A stretch of 64,000 nt of DNA from Citricoccus sp. CH26A (GCF_000224415.1 NZ_AFXQ01000001.1:62001-126000); one strand, 5' to 3'; numbered from the stretch's first letter, positions 36,056-47,237 are shown. Numbers and translations: made by a program. The notes: generated by a model from the letters alone, not told the origin.

Positions 36056-36561
36056 CCGGCGGCCGGCGCCGGCCGGGTCCGCCACAGGATGGCGGTCCCG
36101 ATGAGCACGAGCAGCGCGGCCGAGCCGATCCAGGCCAGGTCATACGGCAGCAGGTCCACGTGGTAGCGGATCTGGTGGATCCCGAGCACCTTGTGGTTGA
36201 CGACCCCGTCGAAGAGCTGGAAGGCCCCGACCCCGGCGATCACGGCCCCCGTCCACCGGCGCCAGGGCACGTCGCCGCGCCGGCGCACGTCCGCGAGCAG
36301 GAACAGCCCCCAGACCGTGATGAACCACCCGAGGGCGTGGAAGACCCCGTCGGCGGCCAGTGCCACCTCCGGGGTGGACAGGTCGTAGAAGTGATGCCAC
36401 TGCAGGCCCAGGTGGAAGACGAACAGGTCGATCATCGACGCCGCGATGCCACAACCGAAGAGGAACCCCGAGGCGACCGCGCGCCGGCTCCCGCGGTCCC
36501 CGGCCCGCTGCTCCACACCGGGGCCGGCTTCCCCGCCGGCACCGGTCGCTGCGCTCGACAT
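36052..36561 (-). CDS. DUF2243 family membrane protein
   Basis: Small membrane protein of 169 aa with four hydrophobic helices. Family features are the segment MIDLFVFHLGLQWHHFYDL with its WHH, GVFHALGWF, and FDGVVNHKVLGIHQIRYHV, a His-rich run between helices 3 and 4. The function is unknown; genes of this family are frequently next to CtaG-type oxidase assembly genes, as here, so a role with metals or respiration is inferred. ATG 36561 has AGGAGG 7 bases upstream, one of the strongest ribosome sites in the window. Confidence 0.88.
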   Translation of the reverse strand: MSSAATGAGGEAGPGVEQRAGDRGSRRAVASGFLFGCGIAASMIDLFVFHLGLQWHHFYDLSTPEVALAADGVFHALGWFITVWGLFLLADVRRRGDVPWRRWTGAVIAGVGAFQLFDGVVNHKVLGIHQIRYHVDLLPYDLAWIGSAALLVLIGTAILWRTRPAPAAG

Positions 36562-36838
36562 CGGTCCACCTCCTGGGTCGGCATGCTGAGGACCCCTCCA
36601 TTGTCATCATCCCCGCGGTGTCCCCGGCAACGACCCGGGCGCGGCAGGATGCCCCGGGGTGGGCCTCGGGGTGCCGGTGACCGGGCGATACACCGGCCGG
36701 ACATTGTGGCTGACAGCGGAATCATTGGCCAGTCGGGCCCCGCGCATGCATAGGATGAGACAGATGGCTCCTTCTCGGGGCCACGATCCGCGGGGCCTGT
36801 CGTACAGGTCCCGGCCACACGTCCACCAAGGAGGAATA

Positions 36839-37462
36839 ATGGCTGAATTCACCCTGCCGGAGCTGGATTACGACTACGCCGCTCTCGAGCCGCACATCTC
36901 GGCGAAGATCATGGAGCTGCACCACTCCAAGCACCACGCCACCTACGTCAAGGGCGCCAACACGGCCCTGGAGAAGCTCGCCGCGGCCCGCGAGGCCGGT
37001 GACTTCGGTTCCGTGAACCAGTTCTCCAAGGACCTGGCCTTCAACCTCGGTGGCCACACCAATCACTCCATCTTCTGGAAGAACCTCTCCCCGAACGGTG
37101 GCGACAGGCCCGAGGGTGAGCTCGCCGCCGCGATCGACGAGTTCTTTGGCTCGTTCGACAAGTTCCAGGCCCACTTCACCGCCGCCGCTTTGGGCATCCA
37201 GGGCTCCGGCTGGGCCGTTCTGGCCTACGAGCCGATCGGTGGCAACCTGGTCATCGAGCAGTTCTACGACCAGCAGAACGGCGTGCCGGTCGCCACCATC
37301 CCGCTGTTCCAGCTGGACATGTGGGAGCACGCCTTCTACCTGGACTACCAGAACGTCAAGGCCGACTACGTCAAGGCCGTCTGGAACATCGTCAACTGGG
37401 CGGACGTCGCCGCCCGCTTCGAGGCCGCCCGCACCGGCGCCGCGAAGCTGATCACCCCCTGA
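36839..37462 (+). CDS. sodA: Superoxide dismutase (Mn/Fe family)
   Basis: Converts superoxide to hydrogen peroxide and oxygen; 207 aa, normal length. Metal ligands are visible as the His in [13 protein letters not shown], the His in [10 protein letters not shown], and the Asp and His in [12 protein letters not shown]. No signal peptide. Sequence alone does not decide Mn against Fe; a Mn exporter with a Mn riboswitch elsewhere in the window shows that Mn is managed in this cell. ATG 36839 follows AAGGAGG by 4 bases. A TAGGAT at 36751-36756 is a possible -10, giving a leader of about 80 nt. A strong terminator follows. Confidence 0.97.
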   Translation: MAEFTLPELDYDYAALEPHISAKIMELHHSKHHATYVKGANTALEKLAAAREAGDFGSVNQFSKDLAFNLGGHTNHSIFWKNLSPNGGDRPEGELAAAIDEFFGSFDKFQAHFTAAALGIQGSGWAVLAYEPIGGNLVIEQFYDQQNGVPVATIPLFQLDMWEHAFYLDYQNVKADYVKAVWNIVNWADVAARFEAARTGAAKLITP

Positions 37463-37477
37463 TCCGATGAACTACCC

Positions 37478-37512
37478 GGGGCCGGCCGGCCTGTCACAGC
37501 CCGGCCGGCCCC
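37478..37512 (+). terminator. Terminator after sodA
   Basis: GGGGCCGGCCGG and CCGGCCGGCCCC form a perfect 12-bp stem, 15 bases after the sodA stop, with an 11-base loop that can pair further (CTG/CAG). Confidence 0.85.
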
Positions 37513-37570
37513 GCCCATGCCGTCTCCCCGCAGTCCCTCGTCGTCCACCCTCCCCGCACGACTGAAAGGC

Positions 37571-38587
37571 ATGACCGTGACCAAGATCGCCATCAATGGA
37601 TTCGGCCGCATCGGCCGGAGCATCCTCCGTGTCCTCGAGCAGGACGGCCATGACCTGGAGCTCGTGGCCGTCAACGACCTCACCGGTGCCGAGGACCTGC
37701 TGTACCTGACGAAGTACGACTCCGTCATGGGCCGGTACGGTCATGACATCGACCTCGTGGACGGCAACCTCGTGGCGAACGGCCGGACCATCAGGGTCTT
37801 CTCCGAGAAGGACCCGGCCGACCTGCCCTGGGGTGAGCTCGGCGTGGACATCGTCATCGAGTGCACCGGGCACTTCACGAAGGGGGAGCAGGCCCGCAAG
37901 CACCTCGAGGCCGGAGCGAGGAAGGTCGTCCTGTCGGCCCCCGGCAAGGGCATCGACGGCACGTTCGTGATGGGCATCAACGACCGGGACTACGACCCTG
38001 GCACCATGGACATCGTTTCGAGCGCCTCCTGCACCACCAACTGCCTGGCCCCGATGGTCCAGGTGCTGCACGAGTCCTTCGGGATCATCGACGGCATCAT
38101 GACCACGGTCCACGCCTACACCGGCGACCAGAACCTGCACGACGCCCCCCACGCCAAGGACCGTCGGCGTGCCCGGGCCGCCGCCCAGAACATCGTCCCC
38201 ACGTCCACCGGCGCGGCCAAGGCGATCGGCGAGGTGATCCCCGAACTGAAGGGCAAGCTGGACGGCTTCGCCCTGCGCGTGCCGGTCATCACCGGATCGG
38301 CCACGGACCTGACCGTCGAGCTGGAACGGGAGGCCTCCGTGGACGAGGTCAACGCCGCCTTCCGGGCCGCCGCCGAGTCCGGTCCGCTCTCGGGCGGGCG
38401 ACTGGTCTACTCCGAGGACCCGATCACCTCGACCGACATCATCGGCGCCCCGGCGGCCTGCACCTTCGACGCGCCGCTGACCAAGTCGATCGGCAAGACG
38501 GTGAAGATCCTCGGCTGGTATGACAATGAGTGGGGTTACACCTCCCAGCTCGTGGACCTGACCTCCCTGGTCGCGTCCAGGCTCTGA
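37571..38587 (+). CDS. gap: Glyceraldehyde-3-phosphate dehydrogenase
   Basis: Oxidises glyceraldehyde 3-phosphate to 1,3-bisphosphoglycerate with NAD+; 338 aa. NAD motif [13 protein letters not shown] (about 6-18), catalytic Cys in [11 protein letters not shown] (C154), THAYTGDQ-type [23 protein letters not shown] and WYDNEWGY are all present. ATG 37571 was chosen by homology; GTG 37577 is better spaced from the GAAAGG and might be the real start. First gene of the gap-pgk-tpiA-secG cluster, the usual actinobacterial arrangement. Confidence 0.97.
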   Translation: MTVTKIAINGFGRIGRSILRVLEQDGHDLELVAVNDLTGAEDLLYLTKYDSVMGRYGHDIDLVDGNLVANGRTIRVFSEKDPADLPWGELGVDIVIECTGHFTKGEQARKHLEAGARKVVLSAPGKGIDGTFVMGINDRDYDPGTMDIVSSASCTTNCLAPMVQVLHESFGIIDGIMTTVHAYTGDQNLHDAPHAKDRRRARAAAQNIVPTSTGAAKAIGEVIPELKGKLDGFALRVPVITGSATDLTVELEREASVDEVNAAFRAAAESGPLSGGRLVYSEDPITSTDIIGAPAACTFDAPLTKSIGKTVKILGWYDNEWGYTSQLVDLTSLVASRL

Positions 38588-38639
38588 CCCCGCCACCGCA
38601 CCGCATCGAGCCGCAATTCCTTCAGAGAGGCACTTTCGC

Positions 38640-39895
38640 ATGACCGCCAAGACCCTTGACGACCTGCTGCAGGAGGGCGTCGCCGGACGCCACGTCCTGG
38701 TCCGCTCGGACCTGAACGTCCCGCTGGACGACGGGACGGTGACCGACGACGGCCGCATCCGCGCCTCGCTGCCGGTCATCACGGCGCTGGCCGACGCCGG
38801 CGCCCGGGTGATCGTCATGGCCCACCTGGGCCGTCCCAAGGGCCAGGCGGACCCGAAGTACTCCCTTCGGCCGGCCGCCGACCGGATGGCGGAGCTGTCC
38901 GGCCGCGACGTGCGCCTCGCCGGAGACGTCACAGGCGACTCGGCCCGCGAGCAGGCGGCCGCGATGTCCGACGGGGACATCCTGCTGCTCGAGAACGTCC
39001 GCTTCGACCCGCGGGAGACCTCCAAGGCCGACGCCGACCGCGAGGCACTGGCGGCGGAGATGGCGGCCCTCACGGGAGAGCACGGCGCCTACGTGGACGA
39101 TGCCTTCGGCGCCGTGCACCGCCGGCACGCCTCGGTCTACGACATCGCCGGGCGGTTGCCGTCCTACCAGGGCGCCCTGGTGGCCCGGGAACTGGACGTG
39201 CTCTCCCGCCTCACGGGTGACCCCGACCGCCCGTACGTGGTGGTGCTCGGCGGTTCCAAGGTCTCGGACAAGCTCGCCGTGATCGACAACCTCATGGAGC
39301 GTGCCGACACCCTGCTGATCGGCGGTGGCATGCTCTTCACCTTCCTCAGGGCACAGGGCCACGAGGTGGGCGCCTCGCTGCTCGAGGAGGACCAGGTCCC
39401 GGTCGTCACCGAGTACCTCCGGCGCGCCCAGGACGGCGGTTGCCGGATCGTGCTGCCCACGGACATCGTGATGGCGTCCGGCTTCGCCGCGGACGCCGAC
39501 CACGAGGTGCTGCCGGTGGACCGCCTCACCGCGGGCGCACACGGGGAGAAGGCCATCGGGCTGGACATCGGACCCGAGACCCGGGCCGCGTTCGGTGAGG
39601 AGATCCGCGGCGCGCACACCGTGTTCTGGAACGGGCCCATGGGCGTGTTCGAGTTCGAGGCCTTCGCCCACGGCACCCGCACGGTGGCCCAGGCACTCAC
39701 GGAGGCCCAGGGGCTCACGGTCGTCGGCGGCGGGGACTCCGCGGCCGCGGTGCGGACCCTGGGTTTCGAGGACTCCCAGTTCGGTCACATCTCGACCGGG
39801 GGCGGTGCCTCCCTCGAGTACCTCGAGGGCAAGACCCTGCCGGGCGTCGCCGCCCTGGAGACCGCCCCGGCGGCCGGCCAGGCAGGTGCCGGGGC

Positions 39896-39899
<4 letters not shown>
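38640..39899 (+). CDS. pgk: Phosphoglycerate kinase
   Basis: Transfers phosphate from 1,3-bisphosphoglycerate to ADP; 419 aa. Substrate-binding segments [12 protein letters not shown] (about 20-31) and [12 protein letters not shown], the [11 protein letters not shown] loop, [15 protein letters not shown], and the ATP site [11 protein letters not shown] and [18 protein letters not shown] define the family. The usual full length is 390-420. ATG 38640 has AGAGAGG 9 bases upstream. The stop overlaps the tpiA ATG by four bases. Confidence 0.97.
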
Positions 39900-40711
<812 letters not shown>

Positions 40712-40739
40712 CCGGCGCACCCCCAATGGAAAGAGTGAC

Positions 40740-40991
40740 GTGGACGTCCTGACCCTCATCCTGCAGATCACCCTGGCGCTCATCAGCGTCCTGCTGGTGC
40801 TGCTGATCCTGCTGCACAAGGGCCGTGGCGGTGGCATGTCGGACATGTTCGGCGGGGGCGTGACCTCGTCCCTGGGCGCCTCCGGCGTCGCCGAGAAGAA
40901 CCTGAACCGCCTCACGGTCACGCTCGGCATCACCTGGGGCGCGATCGTCGTGGCCCTGGGCCTGATCATGCGGTTCTCCCAGGACTTCTGA
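40740..40991 (+). CDS. secG: Preprotein translocase subunit SecG
   Basis: Small membrane subunit (83 aa) of the SecYEG export channel. Two hydrophobic helices (about 5-24 and 58-77) flank a glycine-rich loop with GRGGGMSDMFGGG, the family hallmark. GTG 40740 follows GGAAAGAG by 5 bases. Last gene of the glycolytic cluster, as in other actinobacteria. Only a small GCCC-TTC-GGGC hairpin follows before the convergent pgl gene. Confidence 0.95.
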   Translation: MDVLTLILQITLALISVLLVLLILLHKGRGGGMSDMFGGGVTSSLGASGVAEKNLNRLTVTLGITWGAIVVALGLIMRFSQDF

Positions 40992-41042
40992 GCCCTTCGG
41001 GCACCCGGGTCGCCGACGGGAGCCAGCGGCACCGCCCGTGTC

Positions 41043-41849
41043 TCAGCGGGCGGCCGCACCGTCCAGCCACCAGGTGGTGGCCATCGCACCCGAGACCACC
41101 GATGCCGGCCAGCGGGCCGCATCGGTGGTCTTCGCGTTCCTGGCCCCACGCACGGCCGTGACCGCCTCCTGCTTGTCCAGGCCGGCGACCACGAACCACA
41201 GCCGCCGGGCGGTGTTCAGGGCCTCGACGGTCAGCGAGACGCGCAGCGGCGGGGGCTTGGGGGAGTCCTCCACCCCGATCACCGTCGCGTTCCTCGCCTG
41301 CGGGCCCGGCAGGCCGGGGAACAGGCTGGCCACGTGGGCGTCGGGGCCCACGCCCAGCATCACCACGTCGAACACGGGCAGCCGCGGGTCCGGACCGGGG
41401 TCGGCCTGGGCGTGCCGGGCCAGCTCGGCGGCGTAGCGTACGGCGGCGTCGTCCGGGCCGGAGCCGTCGGCGGCCGGCACGCGGTGCACGTTGCCGGCCG
41501 GCATCCCGTGGGCGTCCACGAGCGCGTCCACCAGCGCCGCCGCGGCCTGGACCTCGTTGCGGTCCGGGTCGCCGGCGGCCAGGTGGCGTTCGTCGCCCCA
41601 CCACAGGTGCACGCGCGACCAGTCCAGCGCCGGCTCCTCCTCGACCAGCCGGGCCAGGGCGGCGAGGATGCCCGTACCGGTCCCGCCTCCCGTGAGGACC
41701 GCCGAGGCGCTGCCCCGGCCGCTGACGGCCTCGGTGAGGACACGGAGCAGTTCCCGGGCGGCGGCCCGGCACAGGGCCTCGCGGTCCCCGTAGACGCGGA
41801 CGGAGTCCCCGCTCGGATCGGTGGTGATGGTCACGTGGTCATCGTTCAC
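41043..41849 (-). CDS. pgl: 6-phosphogluconolactonase
   Basis: Hydrolyses 6-phosphogluconolactone in the oxidative pentose phosphate pathway; 268 aa of the DevB/SOL type. Family motifs: LTGGGTGTGILAAL, VHLWWGDERHLAAGDPDRN and VMLGVGPDAHVASLFPG, the last with the catalytic His region. The GTG start overlaps the end of opcA by 11 bases. It is the last gene of a six-gene operon whose order matches enzyme order at this point (zwf-opcA-pgl). Confidence 0.95.
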   Translation of the reverse strand: MNDDHVTITTDPSGDSVRVYGDREALCRAAARELLRVLTEAVSGRGSASAVLTGGGTGTGILAALARLVEEEPALDWSRVHLWWGDERHLAAGDPDRNEVQAAAALVDALVDAHGMPAGNVHRVPAADGSGPDDAAVRYAAELARHAQADPGPDPRLPVFDVVMLGVGPDAHVASLFPGLPGPQARNATVIGVEDSPKPPPLRVSLTVEALNTARRLWFVVAGLDKQEAVTAVRGARNAKTTDAARWPASVVSGAMATTWWLDGAAAR

Positions 41850-42780
41850 TGGGAAGTACCGCCTTCAGGTCGGTCAGGGGCAGCCCGTTCACCACCACGT
41901 CGCCGAACACCTCGTCGGGGTCCAGCCGCCGGAGCTCCTCGGCGAGGCACTCCTGGTCGCTGCGCTTGGGCAGGGAGATGCGCTGGACCGGTCGGCCCTG
42001 CTGGTAGAGGGACGCGACGTCGCCCACGGGGCGGGAGAGCACGATGTCACCGTCCTCCCTGCGCAGCCGGACGGAGCGCATGCCGTGGCCGGCCTTGGAG
42101 TGGGCCATCGTCACGGGGACGTCCAGACGGCGCGTGAGCCAGGCCGCCAGCAGCATGGTGGAGGGGGAGTCCTCGGCGCCGTCCACGGTGACGGAGCGGA
42201 TCTCCGCCGGGTCCAGCCCGTCGAGGATGGCCGCCAGCTGGATGCGCCAGCCCGTCAGCCGGGTCCAGGCCAGGTCGGTGTCCCCGGCCCGGTAGGTGGT
42301 CCGCAGGTGCATCAACGCCGCCCGGGCCGAGACCGCCGTGGCGGTGTCCGTGATCCGGCGGTGCGCGATGCGGCCCAGCGGGGAGTCGGCCGGGACCTCC
42401 GGGGGCCGGTGCGGCCACCAGACGACGATCGGGGCGTCCGGCAGCAGCAGGGCGCCGATGAGCGACTCCGACTCCACCGCGTTGGACCCGGCACCGCGCA
42501 GCACCACGACGTCCGAGGCGCCCGCGTCCCCGCCGACCCGGATCTGGGCGTCCAGGGCGGTTTCCGCCTCGGGGTCGCCGACGGCGATCACGATGATCCG
42601 GCAGGGATGCTCCCGGCTGGCCAGGTTGGCCGCCCGGATCGAGGACTCCACGTGGTCGTCGGAGGTGGCGATGATGAGGGTGAGGACGCGTCCGAGGGTG
42701 ACCACGCCGCCGGCCTGGCGCAGCCGGTTCATCTCCTTGGCCACCCGGGAGGTGGTGGTGTCCTTGATGTCGATGATCAT
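41839..42780 (-). CDS. opcA: Glucose-6-phosphate dehydrogenase assembly protein OpcA
   Basis: Actinobacterial and cyanobacterial partner that is needed for active glucose-6-phosphate dehydrogenase; 313 aa. Recognised from the start IIDIKDTTTSRVAKEMNRLR, the VLTLIIATSD segment, PIVVWWPHRPPEVPAD and DLAWTRLTGWR, which are highly conserved in OpcA. ATG 42780 has GGAGGAGG 5 bases upstream and overlaps the zwf stop as TGATG, so the two partners are translationally coupled, fitting a complex. Confidence 0.96.
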   Translation of the reverse strand: MIIDIKDTTTSRVAKEMNRLRQAGGVVTLGRVLTLIIATSDDHVESSIRAANLASREHPCRIIVIAVGDPEAETALDAQIRVGGDAGASDVVVLRGAGSNAVESESLIGALLLPDAPIVVWWPHRPPEVPADSPLGRIAHRRITDTATAVSARAALMHLRTTYRAGDTDLAWTRLTGWRIQLAAILDGLDPAEIRSVTVDGAEDSPSTMLLAAWLTRRLDVPVTMAHSKAGHGMRSVRLRREDGDIVLSRPVGDVASLYQQGRPVQRISLPKRSDQECLAEELRRLDPDEVFGDVVVNGLPLTDLKAVLPSER

Positions 42781-44372
42781 CAGGGCCTCCTCCAGGCACG
42801 GCCGTCGCGCGCCATCAGCTCGTCGGCGGTCACGGGACCCCAGCTGCCCGGGGCGTAGGGCTCGGGCTGTCCGGGCAGCGAGGCCCAGTACTGCTCGAAC
42901 GGGTCCAGGATGGCCCAGGAGAGCTCCACCTCGGCCTGGCGCGGGAACAGCGGCGGCTCGCCGAGCAGCACGTCCAGGATGAGCCGCTCGTAGGCCTCCG
43001 GGCTGTCCTCGGTGAAGGCGTGCCCGTAGCCGAAGTCCATGGTCACGTCCCGGACCTCCTGCTGGGTGCCGGGCACCTTCGAGGCGAACCGGATGGTCAC
43101 GCCCTCGTCCGGCTGCACCCGCACCACGATGGTGTTCTGGCCGAACTCGTCCTCCCGGTGCCCCGGGAACAGGAGGTTGGGGGCACGCTTGAACACGACC
43201 GCGATCTCCGTGACGCGCCGGCCGAGGCGCTTGCCGGCGCGCAGGTAGAACGGCACCCCGTCCCAGCGCCGGGTCCGGATGCCCAGCCGCAGCGCCGCGT
43301 AGGTCTCCGTGGTGGACGCCGGGTTGAAGCCCTCCTCGTCGAGGAAGCCGGTGACCTTCTCCCCGCCCTGCCAGCCGCCGGTGTACTGGCCCCGCGCCGA
43401 GGCGGCCCCGAGGTCGGTGGGGACCTCGACGGCGGCCAGCACCTTCTCCTTCTCGGTGCGCAGGTGGTCCGCGTCGAAGGAGATCGGCTCCTCCATCGCG
43501 GTCAGGGCGAGCAGCTGCAGCAGGTGGTTCTGGATGACGTCCCGCGCCGCGCCGACGCCGTCGTAGTACCCGGCCCGTCCGCCGATGCCGATGTCCTCGG
43601 CCATGGTGATCTGGACGTGGTCCACGTGATTGGCATTCCACAGCGGCTCGAACAACCGGTTCGCGAAGCGCAGCGCGAGGATGTTCTGGACGGTCTCCTT
43701 GCCCAGGTAGTGGTCGATCCGGAACACTGCGTCCGGCACGAACACCTGCTCGATGACGTCGTTGAGCTCCCGCGCGCTGGCCAGGTCGTGGCCGAAGGGC
43801 TTCTCGATCACCACGCGGCGCCACGGCCGTCCCGAGGACCCGGTGCGCGCCGGGGAGGGCCGGGTGCCGGAGTCGTGGTGCCGTCCGGCCAGTCCGTGGT
43901 CGGCGAGCTGCTGGCAGACCTCCTCGAACCAGTCCGGGGGGATGGACAGGTAGAACACGGTGTTCCCTCCGGTCCCCCGGGAGGACTCCAGGACGGCCAG
44001 GGTGTCGCTGAGCCGCTCGTAGGCCCCGGAGTCGCCGAAGGCGCCCGAGATGAACCGGAAGCCGCCGCGCAGCTGGTCCCACACGGCGTCGTTCCACTCG
44101 GTCCGGGCCGAGGCCTGCACGGAGGCGCGCACGTAGTCGGTGAAGGCCGCGTCGTCCCAGTCGCGCCGGCCGTACCCGACCAGGGAGAACCCCGGGGGCA
44201 GCAGGCCGCGGTTGGCCAGGTCGTAGATGGCCGGCAGCAGCTTCTTGCGCGCCAGGTCGCCGGTGACGCCGAACAGCACCAGGGCGGAGGGGCCGGCGAT
44301 CCGGGTCAGTCGCCGGTCACGGGGGTCCCGGAGCGGGTTCCTCGTCCCGCGGTCCTGGGCCGTCTCAGGCAC
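42780..44372 (-). CDS. zwf: Glucose-6-phosphate 1-dehydrogenase
   Basis: First and NADPH-forming step of the oxidative pentose phosphate pathway; 530 aa. Nucleotide-binding motif GVTGDLARKKLLPAIY (about 34-49), substrate site RIDHYLGKETVQNI with the catalytic His, and EKPFGHDLASA are clear. A stretch around residues 155-180 (LAGRHHDSGTRPSPARTGSS) looks like a small lineage-specific insertion before EKPFG. The GTG start overlaps the pgi stop by eight bases. OpcA follows directly. Confidence 0.97.
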   Translation of the reverse strand: MPETAQDRGTRNPLRDPRDRRLTRIAGPSALVLFGVTGDLARKKLLPAIYDLANRGLLPPGFSLVGYGRRDWDDAAFTDYVRASVQASARTEWNDAVWDQLRGGFRFISGAFGDSGAYERLSDTLAVLESSRGTGGNTVFYLSIPPDWFEEVCQQLADHGLAGRHHDSGTRPSPARTGSSGRPWRRVVIEKPFGHDLASARELNDVIEQVFVPDAVFRIDHYLGKETVQNILALRFANRLFEPLWNANHVDHVQITMAEDIGIGGRAGYYDGVGAARDVIQNHLLQLLALTAMEEPISFDADHLRTEKEKVLAAVEVPTDLGAASARGQYTGGWQGGEKVTGFLDEEGFNPASTTETYAALRLGIRTRRWDGVPFYLRAGKRLGRRVTEIAVVFKRAPNLLFPGHREDEFGQNTIVVRVQPDEGVTIRFASKVPGTQQEVRDVTMDFGYGHAFTEDSPEAYERLILDVLLGEPPLFPRQAEVELSWAILDPFEQYWASLPGQPEPYAPGSWGPVTADELMARDGRAWRRP

Positions 44373-45996
44373 CGCGGAAACCGTTGAGCAGCTGGGCGAT
44401 GCCCTGACCGCGGTCGGTCAGGTGCACCCGGACCACCGTCAGGCCGTGCTCGCGCAGCACGGTGGCGTCACCGTCCGCCTGGGCCGAGATGAGCTGGCCG
44501 AAGGTGAAGGGCCGGCCGGGGATGGCCAGGTCGACGTCGGAGTCCGCCGTGATCTGCAGGAACACGCCCCCGGCCGAACCGCCCTTGTGGTACTGGCCGG
44601 TGGAGTGCAGGAAGCGTGGTCCCCAGCCGAAGGTGACCGGCCGGCCGGACTCCCGGGCCAGGACGGCCCGCAGGGTCTCCAGCTCGGGGTAGCCCAGGCG
44701 GTCCAGGTAGGCCTGCACGGCCAGGTAGCCCCGCTCGGGCACCAGGCGGGCGACGGCGCCCAGCACCGAGGCCACGTCCGGGGCCCCCACGATGTCGGCC
44801 GGGCCGGTGAGCTCGACGGCACCGATCACGGCGTCGGGCGTGCCCGGCTCGGGCGTGGCGTCCAGCAGGCCGCGGGCGGCCGTCTTGGCGGCCTCGACGT
44901 CGGGCTGGTCGAAGGGGTTGATGCCCAGGATCCGGCCGGCGGCCGCCGTCGCGAACATCCACAGCAGCAACTGGGAGCCCAGCGAGCCGAACACCTCCAC
45001 GGCGTCCTCGGAGCGGGTGGCCTGGTCGGTGCCGGCCCGTTCCTCGCGATCGTCCGGGTCGGCGACGAGCCGGACCTGGAGCAGGTCACCGGCGTCCCCG
45101 GTGGTCTCGGGATCCCCGGCGTCCACGACGACCGGGAGCAGGCCCGTGCCGTCCTTGCCGGTGGACTCGGCGATGAGCTGCTCGGCCCAGTCCGCGAAGC
45201 CGACCAGGCCGGACCCCTCGTCCGAGAACACCAGCTTGTCCCGGAGGGGATCCGTGCCGGCCATCGCCGCACCGAGCTGCAGGCCCGGGTTGTCCGGCTC
45301 GTCCGTGACGAGCACCTCGAGGGTCTCCTCGGCCTCGTCCAGCAACCGCGCGATGTCCACCCCGGCCAGGCCGGTCGGCACGAGCCCGAAGGCCGTCAGG
45401 GCGGAGTAGCGTCCACCGACGGTCGGGTCCGCCGTGAAGACCCGGCGGTATCCGGCCTCCCGGGCCGACTGCTCGAGCGGGGACCCCGGGTCCGTGACGA
45501 CGACCACGTGGGCCCTCGGGTCCACGCCGGCGTCGGCGAAGGCCTGCTCGAAGACCCGGCGCTGGGAGTCGGTCTCCACCGTGGACCCCGACTTGGAGGA
45601 GACCACCAGGACCGTGTCCTTCACGCCGGCGGCCAGCACGTTGCCCACCATCTCCGGGTCGGTGGAGTCCAGGGTCGTCAGCGGCGCGCCCACGGTGGCC
45701 GCGATGACCTCCGGGGCCAGGGAGGACCCGCCCATCCCGGCCAGGACCACGCGGGTGATGCCCTCCGCGGCGAGTTCCTCGCGGAGCTGCTCGACCTGGG
45801 GCACCAGGGCGCGCGAGTCCTCGAACAGCGTCATCCAGCCCAGTCGCCTCGAGGCCTCGTCCTCGGCGGCCGGACCCCACAGGGTGGCGTCGCGCTCGGA
45901 CAGGCGGCTGGCGAAGCGGTCCTGCACCAGGGCGGGCACGTGGCGGTCGATGGCCTCGAGTGCGGCGCCGGTGGCCTGCAGTCCGAGCGAGCTCAT
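44365..45996 (-). CDS. pgi: Glucose-6-phosphate isomerase
   Basis: Interconverts glucose 6-phosphate and fructose 6-phosphate; 543 aa. The sugar isomerase core is shown by VLAGMGGSSLAPEVI, SSKSGSTVET and VFTADPTVGGRYSALTAFG. It belongs to the actinobacterial form that sits in the pentose phosphate operon, here between tal and zwf, where it links the pathway with glycolysis. ATG 45996 has AAGGAGA 7 bases upstream. The stop overlaps the zwf start. Confidence 0.95.
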   Translation of the reverse strand: MSSLGLQATGAALEAIDRHVPALVQDRFASRLSERDATLWGPAAEDEASRRLGWMTLFEDSRALVPQVEQLREELAAEGITRVVLAGMGGSSLAPEVIAATVGAPLTTLDSTDPEMVGNVLAAGVKDTVLVVSSKSGSTVETDSQRRVFEQAFADAGVDPRAHVVVVTDPGSPLEQSAREAGYRRVFTADPTVGGRYSALTAFGLVPTGLAGVDIARLLDEAEETLEVLVTDEPDNPGLQLGAAMAGTDPLRDKLVFSDEGSGLVGFADWAEQLIAESTGKDGTGLLPVVVDAGDPETTGDAGDLLQVRLVADPDDREERAGTDQATRSEDAVEVFGSLGSQLLLWMFATAAAGRILGINPFDQPDVEAAKTAARGLLDATPEPGTPDAVIGAVELTGPADIVGAPDVASVLGAVARLVPERGYLAVQAYLDRLGYPELETLRAVLARESGRPVTFGWGPRFLHSTGQYHKGGSAGGVFLQITADSDVDLAIPGRPFTFGQLISAQADGDATVLREHGLTVVRVHLTDRGQGIAQLLNGFRGA

Positions 45997-46044
45997 GGGG
46001 GATTCTCCTTGGTGTCGTTGCCTGGTGGGAGGGGCGGTGCCCGG

Positions 46045-47181
46045 CTAGCGCGCGGCGGCGTCCTGGGCCGAGGCCTCGCGGAGCGCCGTGCCCACGGTCT
46101 CGAGCAGCTCGTTCCAGCTGGTGACGAACTTCTCCAGGCCCTCCTCCTCCAGCACGGACACGACGTCGTTGTAGTCCACGCCGGCGTGGCCGATGGCGTC
46201 CAGCACGCGGTCCGCATCCTCGCCGGCACCGGTCACCGTGTCGCCGGTGACCTCACCGTGGTCGGCGAGGGCCGCCAGGGTCTTCTCCGGCATGGTGTTC
46301 ACGGTCCCGGGTGCCACCAGCCCGGTGACGTACAGGGTGTCCGGCAGCGCCGGGTCCTTGGTGCCGGTGGAGGCCCACAGGGGTCGCTGGGGCCGGGCGC
46401 CCGCCGCCTCCAGGACGCGCCAGCGCTCGGTGTCCAGCGTCTCCGTGAAGATCCGGTGGGCCAGCCGCGCGTTGGCCAGGCCGGCCTGTCCGGTGAGTTC
46501 CTCCACGCCCTCGGTGCCGGACTCGCGTAACCGCCGGTCGACCTCGGTGTCCACGCGGGAGACGAAGAAGCTGGCCACCGAGTGCAGCGTGGACAGGTCC
46601 CTGCCCGCCGCGTGGGCCTGCTCCAGCCCGAGCAGCCAGGCGTTGAGGACCTCCCGGTAGCGGGTGAGCGAGAAGATCAGGGTCACGTTGACGCTGATGC
46701 CCTCGGCGAGGGTGGCCGTGATCGCCGGCAGTCCCTCCTCGGTGGCGGGGATCTTCACCAGGACGTTGGGCCGGTCCACGGCGGCGGCGAGCTCCTGGGC
46801 CTCGGCGACCGTGCTCTCCGCGTTCCGGGCGGACCGGGGGTCCACCTCGATGGAGACCCGCCCATCCACCCCGTGGGTGGCCGCGTGGACCGGGGCGAGG
46901 ATGTCACAGGCCTGCTGGACGTCCCGCGTGGTCAGCTCGAAGACCGCGCGGTCCACGTCCGCGCCCTCGGCCGCCAGCTGGGCCAACTGCTCGGCGTACG
47001 GTCCGCCGTTCTTCAGCGCGCTGGCGAAGATGGACGGGTTGGTGGTCACCCCGGTGACGTTCCGGGTGTCGATCAGCTCCTGCAGGTTGCCGGTGACGAT
47101 CCGCTCCCGGGAGAGGTCGTCGAGCCAGATGGAGACGCCGGCCTCGGCCAGTGCGCGCGTGTTCGGGTTCTGTTCAGTCAT
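46045..47181 (-). CDS. tal: Transaldolase
   Basis: Moves a three-carbon ketol unit between sugar phosphates in the non-oxidative pentose phosphate branch; 378 aa. The long actinobacterial form: start [33 protein letters not shown], the Schiff-base Lys in [12 protein letters not shown], and [17 protein letters not shown] 47181 has GGGAG 8 bases upstream; the frame stays open further upstream through the tkt end but without homology. Second gene of the operon, 56 bases after tkt. Confidence 0.97.
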   Translation of the reverse strand: MTEQNPNTRALAEAGVSIWLDDLSRERIVTGNLQELIDTRNVTGVTTNPSIFASALKNGGPYAEQLAQLAAEGADVDRAVFELTTRDVQQACDILAPVHAATHGVDGRVSIEVDPRSARNAESTVAEAQELAAAVDRPNVLVKIPATEEGLPAITATLAEGISVNVTLIFSLTRYREVLNAWLLGLEQAHAAGRDLSTLHSVASFFVSRVDTEVDRRLRESGTEGVEELTGQAGLANARLAHRIFTETLDTERWRVLEAAGARPQRPLWASTGTKDPALPDTLYVTGLVAPGTVNTMPEKTLAALADHGEVTGDTVTGAGEDADRVLDAIGHAGVDYNDVVSVLEEEGLEKFVTSWNELLETVGTALREASAQDAAAR

Positions 47182-47237
47182 CGCGTGGGCTCCCGTGTCC
47201 TTCGGGTCGGTGTGCTCGGGTCGGTGTGCTGAGGGGG

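Noticed and set aside
42783-44097. Extension of the opcA frame upstream through zwf
   Set aside because: The extension has no similarity to OpcA, and a strong ribosome site precedes the ATG at 42780.
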